Positions 34,227 to 42,995 of a DNA stretch of 64,000 nt are shown one piece after another (position 1 is the stretch's first letter; each line of letters starts with the position of its first letter). The DNA lies in contig NZ_JAVRHN010000006.1 in assembly GCF_031846645.1 (NCBI RefSeq), forward strand, positions 1-64,000, written 5' to 3'. Position numbers and translations under genes: made by a program. This DNA comes from Autumnicola psychrophila (GTDB lineage: Bacteria > Bacteroidota > Bacteroidia > Flavobacteriales > Flavobacteriaceae). Under the pieces are notes generated by a model, which worked only from the letters and a program-made list of their open reading frames with translations, was not told where the DNA came from and did not search any database.

Positions 34227-37200
34227 GCCAGTTCTTTTGATGTGTTCAGTATTTCACGGACTTCGGTTTTACAACTTCCGCAGCCAAGACCCGCCCCGGT
34301 TTGTTTACAAAGTTCTTCGAAGTTGGTACAACCTTTACTTATAGCTTCCTCAAGATTACCGGCACCTACCTGGCTACAGGAACAAACGAGTCTTCCTAAA
34401 ACAGGCTTCTCGTTACCGGCACCACGCAGGAGTTTGTCCCGCTTATCTGATAATTCTATCTTGCTTTCTATAAGGTTCTTAAATTCGGCGAATTCGTCTT
34501 TATTTCCCATTAACACAGCACCAATAAGAAGATCGTCCTTTACAATGCATTTTTTATAATAACGCTTCCTGACATCGGTAAAGACAATTTCTTCATAACT
34601 GTCGTCATTTTCAGGAATATTGATATCGCCAATGCTGCAAACGTCCAGATCATTAAATTTCAGGATATTCATTAAAACTGAACCTTTGTAGGTACTACTA
34701 ATATCACCGGCCATGAAATTTGCAAGGATAGCCGCCTGCTCCTCTGCCGCAGATGTTATTCCGAATAATTTATTTTCAAACTCGGCAATTTCTCCCAAAG
34801 CAAAAATATCGGCATTGGAAGACTGCATATGCTGGTTCACCTTCACACCGCGGCCACAAACGATACCGCTTTCTTTGGCAATTTCTATATTTGGTCGCGT
34901 ACCAATTGCGTATACAATGGAATGTGCAGTGATTATTTTACCACTTTTTAGAGTAACATTCAGCTCCCTGGTATCTTCATCATCAAAAACAGTACTTACT
35001 TCGTTATCGAAATAAATCTGAATACCACGCTCGGTAACATCCTGTGCCAGCAGTTTGCTGGAAGTAGGATCCAGCTGCCGCTCCATTAATCTCGACGAAC
35101 GCTGAACAATAGTTATTTTAAGATTTTTGTGTTTTAAAGCCGCGGCAAGTTCCAGACCTAAAAGTCCGCCGCCAACGATCACGACATGTTGCTGCTCCGG
35201 CGGAAGTTTTGTCGCTTCCATATAAGCTTTAAAGCTATCGGCATCTTCTTTACTTCGCATCGTAAACCTTCCCGGAAGTTGCAGTTGTGCGTCTTTTGGA
35301 GTAAACGCGCGGCTACCTGTGGCCAGGATCAGTTTGTCGAAAGTATGCGAATTTCCCTTATTATCGACCACCTGCTTTTCTTCGGGATCAATTTTAGTGA
35401 TATAGGTTTCTGCATGCAGGTTTATTCTTAGCTTTTGCAGTTCCTTCTCCTTGATTTTTAAAAGCTGTTCCCAGGTAAGTTCTTCAGTAATATACTCCGG
35501 AAGTAAAACCCGGTTATAAAAAGGATGTGCTTCTTTGGAAAAAACGTGCAACTCGTCTTCCCCGTTATGCTCCCTGTAATTCTGAATAAACCTAAAAGAG
35601 GCCGCCCCTGCTCCTATTACCAGTATTTTCTCCTTTGTTTTTCTAAATCTTGAAACTGAAACCGCGGTATACTTAAAATCGGGTTCCTTCGAAATAGGAT
35701 CTACTTTGGTGTGGGTTAAATTATTGGCACGATTAAGATCATTCTTCAATTTTTTCCCCCAGTGCATCGGAAGAAACACCACTCCTTCCCGTACATTTTC
35801 GCTAACCTTTGCACGGACTCTTACTGTACCGTTCGGACTTTTAATTTCAGTAACGTCACCATCTTTTATATGATTCAGATACGCATCAACGAGATTCATT
35901 TCCAGGATAGGATCCGGATAATGAGTTTTGAGTCGGGCTACTTTTCCCGTACGCGTCATCGTATGCCATTGATCACGGATTCTTCCGGTAGTTAAGATCA
36001 GCGGATATTCTTCATTTGGCTTCGCAGAAGTATTCTCCACACTTTCAGGAACATTGAAAATTGCCTTTTTTGAGGGTGTATAAAATTGTTTATCTTCAAA
36101 TAACCGCGGAGTTCCCGGATGGCGATATTCTGGAACAGGCCACTGGAAAGTGCCTTCGTTTTTGAGCCTGTCATAATTAAGGTACGAGATATCGATCTTT
36201 GTACCCTTCGTCATAGCAGCATATTCCTTATAGATTTCTTCGGTACTGTTATAATTGAATCCGCGGAAGCCCATTTTCTTCGCAAAATCACACAAAATTT
36301 CAACATCTGGCCTGGCTTCGCCGGGAGGATGAATTTCTTTGTTCAGATAAGAAATCCTTCTTTCTGAATTGGTCATTGTACCTTCTTTTTCCAGCCATCC
36401 AGCTGCCGGAAGCACCAGATCTGCATAAGAAACAGTGTCAGATTTATGAGAAATATCCTGAACTACCACAAATTTGGCATTTTTAAGGGCCCGCTCTGCC
36501 TGCCTTGCGTTGGGCATACTCACCACCGGATTGGTACAGATAATCCAAACCGCTTTCAGTTTTCCTTCTTCCAGCGCATCAAACATTTCTGTAGCTGTAT
36601 ATCCCGGTTTAGCAGAAATTTCTTCCACGCCCCAGTATTGCGCCACTTCTTTTCTGTGCTCTTCGTTAGCAAGATCTTTATGCACCGCCAACAGGTTCGC
36701 CATTCCTCCTACTTCCCGTCCTCCCATTGCATTTGGCTGCCCGGTTAATGAGAAAGGACCTGAACCAGGCTTACCTACATGGCCGGTAACCAAGCTAAGA
36801 TTCAGTAAAGAGAAATTTTTATCAGAACCAACTGCACTTTGATTAAGGCCCATAGCCCACATACTTATAAAGCCTTTGGAACGGCCAATGATAGTTGCTG
36901 CTTTCTTAATGTCGCCAGCAGGAACTCCGCATAATTTTGCCGACTGATTTAAAGATAAGGACATGACCTTGTCCCTGTATTCCTTAAAACCCTCAGTATG
37001 CTTCTTTACGAAATTTTTGTCTACATATCCTCTTTTTATCAGTTGCCGGCCAATTGCATGATACAGAATAACATCGGTTCCCGGAATTAACTGAAGGTGC
37101 AGGTCTGCAAAATTTGCGGAATCGGTTTTCCGTGGATCTGCAACGATAATTTTCACATCCGGATTCTCCTCTTTATGCTTTTCTAACCTCCTGAAAAGAA

Positions 37201-37783
37201 TAGGATGACACCAGGCGGGATTTGCGCCGGCAATAAGAAAACAATCTGCCAACTCAATATCTTCATAACTTACGGGAACAGAATCTTCGCCGAAAGTTTT
37301 TTTGTAGCCCACCACGGCAGAACTCATACATAGCCGCGAATTGGTATCGATATTGTTTGTTCCCAGGAATCCTTTGGTAAGTTTGTTGGCGATATAATAT
37401 TCTTCAGTAAGGCACTGCCCGGAAACGTAAATCCCCACGCTGTCCGGCCCATGCTTTCGTATAATAGATTTAAAAACACCTGCAGCCCTTTCCATAGCAT
37501 CGTCCCAGCTTACACGTTCACGTGGATGAGACCTGCTCCAGCGCATTTCGGGATATAAAATCCTGTCTGAAGTATCGTTAACAACATAATCCAGATTCAT
37601 TCCTTTTGAACAAAGCATACCCTTGTTCACAGGGTGATTTTTATCTCCCTCCACTTCTATGCGGTTTCGTGCGTCTTTTTTTACAACAACACCACATCCT
37701 ACTCCGCAATATGAACATGTACTTTTTACTTCCTTTTCGAGCATGTGCCGAATATTTTTCAATTTAAGCTCTTCTAAAGACAT
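34223..37783 (-). CDS. nasA: Assimilatory nitrate reductase fused to NirB-like flavoprotein and BFD domain
   Basis: 1186 residues. The N-terminal molybdopterin part starts with the [4Fe-4S] motif CSYCGVGC (C23, C26, C30) and C58, and runs to about residue 700 with TGQPNAMGGREVGG and LPAAGWLEKEGT, typical of NasA/NarB. It is followed by an FAD/NAD-binding reductase like the N-terminus of NirB (VIGAGAASFRFI, then VVIVGGGLLGLELA) and a C-terminal BFD [2Fe-2S] domain (VCSCSQVG and GCGSCKTEV). This single chain can carry electrons from NAD(P)H to nitrate. It lies 63 nt after narK and overlaps the rubredoxin gene by four bases. Confidence 0.88.
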   Translation of the reverse strand: MSLEELKLKNIRHMLEKEVKSTCSYCGVGCGVVVKKDARNRIEVEGDKNHPVNKGMLCSKGMNLDYVVNDTSDRILYPEMRWSRSHPRERVSWDDAMERAAGVFKSIIRKHGPDSVGIYVSGQCLTEEYYIANKLTKGFLGTNNIDTNSRLCMSSAVVGYKKTFGEDSVPVSYEDIELADCFLIAGANPAWCHPILFRRLEKHKEENPDVKIIVADPRKTDSANFADLHLQLIPGTDVILYHAIGRQLIKRGYVDKNFVKKHTEGFKEYRDKVMSLSLNQSAKLCGVPAGDIKKAATIIGRSKGFISMWAMGLNQSAVGSDKNFSLLNLSLVTGHVGKPGSGPFSLTGQPNAMGGREVGGMANLLAVHKDLANEEHRKEVAQYWGVEEISAKPGYTATEMFDALEEGKLKAVWIICTNPVVSMPNARQAERALKNAKFVVVQDISHKSDTVSYADLVLPAAGWLEKEGTMTNSERRISYLNKEIHPPGEARPDVEILCDFAKKMGFRGFNYNSTEEIYKEYAAMTKGTKIDISYLNYDRLKNEGTFQWPVPEYRHPGTPRLFEDKQFYTPSKKAIFNVPESVENTSAKPNEEYPLILTTGRIRDQWHTMTRTGKVARLKTHYPDPILEMNLVDAYLNHIKDGDVTEIKSPNGTVRVRAKVSENVREGVVFLPMHWGKKLKNDLNRANNLTHTKVDPISKEPDFKYTAVSVSRFRKTKEKILVIGAGAASFRFIQNYREHNGEDELHVFSKEAHPFYNRVLLPEYITEELTWEQLLKIKEKELQKLRINLHAETYITKIDPEEKQVVDNKGNSHTFDKLILATGSRAFTPKDAQLQLPGRFTMRSKEDADSFKAYMEATKLPPEQQHVVIVGGGLLGLELAAALKHKNLKITIVQRSSRLMERQLDPTSSKLLAQDVTERGIQIYFDNEVSTVFDDEDTRELNVTLKSGKIITAHSIVYAIGTRPNIEIAKESGIVCGRGVKVNQHMQSSNADIFALGEIAEFENKLFGITSAAEEQAAILANFMAGDISSTYKGSVLMNILKFNDLDVCSIGDINIPENDDSYEEIVFTDVRKRYYKKCIVKDDLLIGAVLMGNKDEFAEFKNLIESKIELSDKRDKLLRGAGNEKPVLGRLVCSCSQVGAGNLEEAISKGCTNFEELCKQTGAGLGCGSCKTEVREILNTSKELA

Positions 37784-37846
37784 TACTTTTTCAAATAATT
37801 GTTCCTTCAGAAAAGCTTTTACTATTTAAATTTTCAGAGTTTAAAA

Positions 37847-39268
37847 TTAAGCATTTGCAGGTGCAGTATTATCATAAGATTCCTGAAGTTCTTCCTGTGC
37901 AATTTTTTCATCTTTCACTGAAAATCGAATACCAAGTGCCACAATTCCTGTAGTGACGACTATTAACCCAATTAACAGATAACCTTCGGAAACCGCCTGG
38001 GATGCAGCTGCAGCCTGTGCAGATCGTATTGCTTCTTCGCCGAGCCCTTCGGTAGCTGCAATTGCTGCCCTTTCTGAAGCAGCCGATTTAAATTTTAACA
38101 ACATCGCAGCAAGGAAAGCACCTACATTCCCTCCTGCTCCAACAATTCCCGAAATAGATCCAATTGCTTTTTTATTGATAAAAGGTACAACAGAAAACGT
38201 AGCACCCTCTGCCATTTGTACAGAAAGACTAAATAAGATTAAGAATCCGAAAGCAAGATATATTGTTGAAATACTGGAAAAGGATGCCAGCATTACCCCC
38301 TGGACCACCATTATAAAAGATAAGAATACCACTCTTCCTTTTAATCCTCTCGATTTTCCAAACCTGTCCCCGAAGAAACCTCCAAGGGTACGTGCAAAAA
38401 TGTTCATTAAAGCAAAAGAAAGAACGATGTTACCGGCGGTAATTCTTTCAAGCTGAAAGGTGTTTTGCAAATAATCATCCATTGTTCCATAAACCGTAAG
38501 TTCTATCCCAAAACAGGCTGCGTATACTACAAAGAGAATCCAAACCCTGTAATCTTTTATAGCTGTAAGAAACCCTTCCTGGTCTTTTTTAATTTTTGGA
38601 ACATCACCGGTTTCAGCAAGATCCTTAAAATTTCCTTCAGGAGTATCCTGAGTAAAGAAATAATAAACAACACCCATTGTAAAACATAAAATTCCGGCGA
38701 CGATTAAAGAATATCTCCATGCTTCTGTTTCAGCAGCACCCAAACCAATAACGATAGCGGCTATAATTGGCATTCCCAGTCTGTTTGCTCCACCACCAAG
38801 ATTTCCCCAACCTGCAGAAGTTGCATTGGCCGTTCCCACAACGTTTGTGGAAAACATCAAGGAAGTATGCACCTGTGTAATTACAAAAGACGCTCCTATA
38901 AATCCTGTTAATAACCGACAAATGAGAAACTGAAAAGGTGTTTGCACAAATCCCGTAAGGATAACCGGAATTGCCCCCAGAACCAAAAGCCAGGTATAAC
39001 AAAGCCTTGGACCATATTTGTCGCAAAGTTTACCTATTAATAATCGGGAAAATACAGTTCCCGTTACCGCAAGAACTACGGAATTCCACTTTTGTCCAGG
39101 AGTCATTCCCAGGTCCCTCACCACATCTGGCATAAATGGGACTACCCCAAACCATGCAAAGAAACATAGAAAGAATGCCAGTGAAGTAATCCAGAAGGTA
39201 CGAATTGGCACACTTTGGATATTTCGTAAATCGAATTTTGTTGCTTTTGTTGAAGTTGAATTTTTCAT
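37847..39268 (-). CDS. narK: NarK/NrtP-type nitrate/nitrite transporter
   Basis: 473 residues, about twelve membrane helices, of the nitrate-nitrite porter branch of the MFS. It carries the NNP signature AGWGNLGGGANR and a second glycine-rich stretch, GIVGAGGNVGAF. It imports nitrate (or exchanges it for nitrite) for the reductase encoded next. The region upstream (39293-39321) contains NarL-type heptamers. It is first in the unit narK, nasA fusion and rubredoxin protein. Confidence 0.92.
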   Translation of the reverse strand: MKNSTSTKATKFDLRNIQSVPIRTFWITSLAFFLCFFAWFGVVPFMPDVVRDLGMTPGQKWNSVVLAVTGTVFSRLLIGKLCDKYGPRLCYTWLLVLGAIPVILTGFVQTPFQFLICRLLTGFIGASFVITQVHTSLMFSTNVVGTANATSAGWGNLGGGANRLGMPIIAAIVIGLGAAETEAWRYSLIVAGILCFTMGVVYYFFTQDTPEGNFKDLAETGDVPKIKKDQEGFLTAIKDYRVWILFVVYAACFGIELTVYGTMDDYLQNTFQLERITAGNIVLSFALMNIFARTLGGFFGDRFGKSRGLKGRVVFLSFIMVVQGVMLASFSSISTIYLAFGFLILFSLSVQMAEGATFSVVPFINKKAIGSISGIVGAGGNVGAFLAAMLLKFKSAASERAAIAATEGLGEEAIRSAQAAAASQAVSEGYLLIGLIVVTTGIVALGIRFSVKDEKIAQEELQESYDNTAPANA

Positions 39269-39292
39269 GACGTAAGATTTATAAATGCTAAA

Positions 39293-39321
39293 TTAAGTAA
39301 TTATACTTAATTTATACTTAT
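39293..39321 (-). promoter_or_regulatory. NarL-type heptamer cluster before narK
   Basis: Plus-strand TACTTAT (39315-39321) fits the NarL heptamer consensus TACYYMT exactly, and TACTTAA (39304-39310) misses only the last base. TTAAGTA (39293-39299) is its inverted copy, forming the palindrome TTAAGTA-ATTA-TACTTAA (39293-39310). It starts 25 bp upstream of the narK ATG. Confidence 0.6.
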
Positions 39322-39450
39322 AAAAATACGTATTTATTGAAAAAATATGTACTCAGTAATTTATTCCATATTTTTCTATAATTCTCTAAAACAAGATTCT
39401 AAAAATTATTAAGAAAGTAAAATTTTCTTAGCCAGGACATCTTATTATTT

Positions 39451-40113
39451 CTACACAAGATCATATTCCCTGGCCTTATTCGTAAGTTCAATTAGATTTT
39501 TCACATCTAACTTTTTCATCAGGTTAAAACGATGTACCTCAGCAGTTCTTTTACTTATATTAAGCTCCTCTCCTATCTCCTTATTACTTTTTCCCTCCAT
39601 CACAAGGGTGAGTATCTGGGTTTCTCTTTTTGTAAGGTTAAAAGGATCTTCAACTGTTTTGTTAGACTTTTGAGTTGAAGCTGCTTTTCCATTGGAAAAA
39701 TTATTAACCAGGATCGAAGAAATATCTCCGGAAAAATACTTACCTCCTTCGGCTACTCTGTGCAGGGCTTTCAAAAATTCATCTTTACTTGCTCCTTTTA
39801 ACAGGTAACCATCTGCACCTACCTGTACAGATTGCAAAACATATTCTTCTGAATCGTGCATTGAAAGAACAAGAGTTTTTAGCGGTAAGTTGTCTTCTCT
39901 TATCTTCTTTACCACCTCTATTCCGTTTAAGCCAGGCATACGTATATCTACAACCAAAACATCAGGTTCAGATTTTTTTACAACTTCCAGGGCCTCCAGT
40001 CCGTCTGTAGCTTCATCCACTATATCGATATCTGCTTCGTCTTCCAGTAAGGCTTTTATTCCATCTCTTACCAGTACATGATCATCGGCGAGAACTATAC
40101 GTATTTTGCTCAT
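39451..40113 (-). CDS. NarL-family response regulator
   Basis: 220 residues: receiver domain with DD (10-11), the phosphoacceptor D56 in VVDIRMPG and K in YLLKGAS, then a LuxR-type HTH (about 155-215: LTKRETQIL, GKSNKEIGEELNISKRTAEVH). It follows the NarX-like kinase by 50 nt and is the obvious partner. The heptamers before narK and nirB fit the NarL consensus, so it probably controls both units in response to nitrate. Confidence 0.9.
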   Translation of the reverse strand: MSKIRIVLADDHVLVRDGIKALLEDEADIDIVDEATDGLEALEVVKKSEPDVLVVDIRMPGLNGIEVVKKIREDNLPLKTLVLSMHDSEEYVLQSVQVGADGYLLKGASKDEFLKALHRVAEGGKYFSGDISSILVNNFSNGKAASTQKSNKTVEDPFNLTKRETQILTLVMEGKSNKEIGEELNISKRTAEVHRFNLMKKLDVKNLIELTNKAREYDLV

Positions 40114-40163
40114 TTTTGATTTTTTTTACAAGTCTAAATTAATGAATTTCTAGTAAAGAGGAG

Positions 40164-41981
40164 TTATTTTGATATTGGAACGTTCAAGGTGATTTTCGTG
40201 CCCTTACCTACTTCTGAAGTCACGAAAAGACGTCCCTGGATATACTTTATTCGCTCTTTCATAAACGTCATTCCCATACCACCGGAATCTGCTCTGTCAG
40301 ATTTAGTTTCCTGTTTTTCAAAGCCTTTTCCATTGTCATCTATGGTTACACTTAAAATAGTATTGCTGTGGGAAACAGAAACGATAATATGCGTTGAATC
40401 TGCATACTTTATGGCATTATTAATTGCTTCCTGTGTAATCCTGTAAATATTTATTTCTGCCAGGGAATCCAGACGCTGATTAAAACCTGTTTTATCGTAC
40501 AGGATAATATTTTTTCCCGTTAGTCTGGAAAGTTCCTGTGTAAGTTTGGTTAAGGCAGGAACAATTCCGTAATCTGATAATTCCGGGGGCATAAGGTTAA
40601 AAGTAGCTGTTCGCACTCCTTTTATAATTTCCCCAGTCAACTGTTTTAAATTTTCAATCTTCTTAGCTGCCTTTTCTGTTTGTTTAACATCAATACTCTC
40701 AAGGTTAAAATTTAAGCCGGTAAGCATTTGCCCAATTCCGTCATGTATATCTTTGGCAATACGATTTTGCTCATTTTCCTGGTTTTCAATAATCTTACTG
40801 GAAACCAGTTTCTGCTGATTTATTTTTTCCTGAAATCTCTTTTGCCTTAAATCTTCAATCTCTATCTGTGCTTCCTTACGCGTGGTAATATCTGAAGCGA
40901 TCACTAAAATTTCCCAATTATCGGCAGTAGCACTAAATGGTATCAGTGCCATTTCCAGCCAGACCGTTCTGCCGTCTTCTGTAGTTGCTTTTACTTCTCC
41001 CTGCCATTCTTTTCTGAAGTTTTCTTCCAGCAGGTGCTCTATATGCTTTCTCTCTTCCTCTTTAGCCGATAGTAAATCTGAGAACTTATTATATTCTCCG
41101 TATTTTCTTAATTTGAAAAGTCTCGAGAACTTTTCTCCCATTTCCAGAATATTACCGTTTACATCCAACCTCGCAAAAAGCAAGGTTTGATTCATTGCCT
41201 GGTTTAAAACACGTAATTCCTTTACAGATTTTTCCTTGGCACGGCTTAACTCATCAGCATCTTTTGCCATTTTTTTGGCATCTTTTTCCGCCTTAAGCAA
41301 TTTGTGAATGGTTCCCCTCACCCCCTTTGCAGCTGGAAGAAATATAAAAAGCAGTTCACTTAAAAGTATAAGGAGCGTAATGGCCATTAAGAGCCATTCC
41401 AGATTTTGCAGTCTCCGAACTTTTTCCCCGGCCTCTTCTTCAAACTGATTTACAATTTGGTCCATCACGTGAAGAAATCCGGCTTCATTTTTTGCAACTG
41501 TAGCAATTTCATCACGCATATCTTCCGCAGAAGTCTGCGGATTCTCTTCAAGTTGCCGTATAATAGCTTCAGAAGCATTGGTGATTTCTACAAAGTAAGG
41601 ATCTACTTCCCGAAACATTGCTGTGATTTCTGCACTATTATTTCCCGGAAGTTCCAAACTGTCATTTCCCTCCCTCAATGCCCGATGGGAAAATTGCCAT
41701 ATTTCCAGAGTAGCCTTAATACTGTCTTTTATATTTATTTTCCCGTCCTGCTTAAATGTAACTAAAAGCTTAAGAGTTTCTTTAGACAGTTTCTGGCTCA
41801 ACATCCTTTGCCGACCCGCAATATTCACAACCGTGGAATCGTTTTCCTGGTCATTAAGATATCTATGAATAAGAATTTGGCTTACAATTACCGAAAAAGC
41901 AATTGCACTTAAGGCAAGAATGTAAAGTCTGCTTAACTTTTTAAAAGTTTTTTGATCTAGGGAAAATCCTTCACCTGGCAT
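40164..41981 (-). CDS. NarX-like nitrate-sensing histidine kinase with PAS domain
   Basis: 605 residues. An N-terminal helix (about 18-40) and a second (about 200-220) flank a periplasmic helical domain with IAGRQRMLSQKL (about 54-65), which resembles the nitrate-binding P-box of NarX/NarQ. Then follow a coiled coil, a PAS domain (about 265-385), a HisKA_3 dimerisation domain with RIAKDIHDGIGQM (phospho-acceptor H) and a HATPase (NNAIKYAD, DNGKGF, GGMGMTFMKER). It should sense extracellular nitrate or nitrite and phosphorylate the adjacent NarL-like regulator. The gene follows the DUF4202 gene by nine bases. Confidence 0.85.
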   Translation of the reverse strand: MPGEGFSLDQKTFKKLSRLYILALSAIAFSVIVSQILIHRYLNDQENDSTVVNIAGRQRMLSQKLSKETLKLLVTFKQDGKINIKDSIKATLEIWQFSHRALREGNDSLELPGNNSAEITAMFREVDPYFVEITNASEAIIRQLEENPQTSAEDMRDEIATVAKNEAGFLHVMDQIVNQFEEEAGEKVRRLQNLEWLLMAITLLILLSELLFIFLPAAKGVRGTIHKLLKAEKDAKKMAKDADELSRAKEKSVKELRVLNQAMNQTLLFARLDVNGNILEMGEKFSRLFKLRKYGEYNKFSDLLSAKEEERKHIEHLLEENFRKEWQGEVKATTEDGRTVWLEMALIPFSATADNWEILVIASDITTRKEAQIEIEDLRQKRFQEKINQQKLVSSKIIENQENEQNRIAKDIHDGIGQMLTGLNFNLESIDVKQTEKAAKKIENLKQLTGEIIKGVRTATFNLMPPELSDYGIVPALTKLTQELSRLTGKNIILYDKTGFNQRLDSLAEINIYRITQEAINNAIKYADSTHIIVSVSHSNTILSVTIDDNGKGFEKQETKSDRADSGGMGMTFMKERIKYIQGRLFVTSEVGKGTKITLNVPISK

Positions 41982-41990
41982 GGAAGTAAA

Positions 41991-42581
41991 TTAAGAAAGA
42001 GCCCTTGTTACCAAAGCTGCGGTTTCGTCAGGAAGTGCTAACTTTAAAGCCGCTTCATGACCTTTTGTAGACATTTTTGCCCAGGTTTTTTTAATAATAT
42101 CGACCATTTTATCATCCTTACTGTCATCTTTCAGTTTCGCTTCAAAATCAGCTAAATAATACTGAAGAAATACAAGGCAAATAACATCTTCCAGAGTCTG
42201 GGTTTCTTCATCTTTTTTAATCTTTTTCTTCTGAATTAAAAAAGCGACCCTATTTATAAAATCCTGATTGTAACCTACTTCTTCAAGAATTTCGCCAGTA
42301 ATAGCGGCGTGTTTTTTCTTAAGATCATTCCGCCAGTTTAAATAACCTACTCTGTTCATTGGATATTCATCCCGCGGAGTTTGCCAGCGACAAATATGTT
42401 GAGCCCTTGCAGCAATTTGAAGTTCCTCTGAAGCTTCCGGTTCAAATTCCAGAAGTTGTTTGGTCATTCTTTCAGAATACAAAAGTTCTTTGGGATAGGT
42501 TTCTCCCTTATAAACTTCTTTATGTGGATCTTTGGAATTTTTTTTATCTATGCGCTCTATAGCCTCATCAAATTTGCTCAT
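41991..42581 (-). CDS. DUF4202 protein
   Basis: 196 residues of the DUF4202 family, commonly found in nitrate/nitrite assimilation operons. It is rich in helices with HICRWQTPRDEYPMNRVGYL, LKKKHA and an internal FLQYYLADFEAK. Histidines and acidic residues are spaced in a way that recalls HD-type proteins, but this is not certain. No signal peptide. It lies between nirD (15 nt) and the sensor kinase (nine nt). The biochemical role is unknown. Confidence 0.8.
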   Translation of the reverse strand: MSKFDEAIERIDKKNSKDPHKEVYKGETYPKELLYSERMTKQLLEFEPEASEELQIAARAQHICRWQTPRDEYPMNRVGYLNWRNDLKKKHAAITGEILEEVGYNQDFINRVAFLIQKKKIKKDEETQTLEDVICLVFLQYYLADFEAKLKDDSKDDKMVDIIKKTWAKMSTKGHEAALKLALPDETAALVTRALS

Positions 42582-42596
42582 ATACTTCCCTGAATT

Positions 42597-42977
42597 TTAA
42601 TCTGAGAATCCAATATAAACATTTTCCTCTTCAATTTTCACAGGATATACAGCAATTTTAAATTCATCACCATTTAGATTAGATCCATCCTCCAGGGAGA
42701 ATGTTTTCTTGTGCAATGGACAGGCAACTTTCGGGGTACCTTTTGCATCTCCAATCATTCCGCGGGATATAACCATCTCTAATTTATGCGGACAAAGATT
42801 TTGACATGCATACCATTTGGATCTTCGGGAGAAATTAAAAACGGCAATTTGTTTCATGCCATATTTTACACATCCACCGCCATCCTCAGGAAAGTCTGAA
42901 GTTTTTCCAGCATGAAACCAGTTTTTGACTTCTGCTTCATTTACAGTTTTATAGTTCTGAATTAAATTATCTATCAT
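42597..42977 (-). CDS. nirD: Nitrite reductase small subunit NirD
   Basis: 126-residue Rieske-type protein. It has CQNLCPHKLE and ACPLHKKTF; in NirD-type small subunits the usual C-x-H/C-x2-H pattern is partly retained (CPHK and CPLH are both present here, so a [2Fe-2S] site is possible). It assembles with NirB, encoded 18 nt upstream, in the NAD(P)H-dependent reduction of nitrite to ammonia. The spacing shows one operon. Confidence 0.9.
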   Translation of the reverse strand: MIDNLIQNYKTVNEAEVKNWFHAGKTSDFPEDGGGCVKYGMKQIAVFNFSRRSKWYACQNLCPHKLEMVISRGMIGDAKGTPKVACPLHKKTFSLEDGSNLNGDEFKIAVYPVKIEEENVYIGFSD

Positions 42978-42995
42978 ATCTTAAGATTTAATCGC

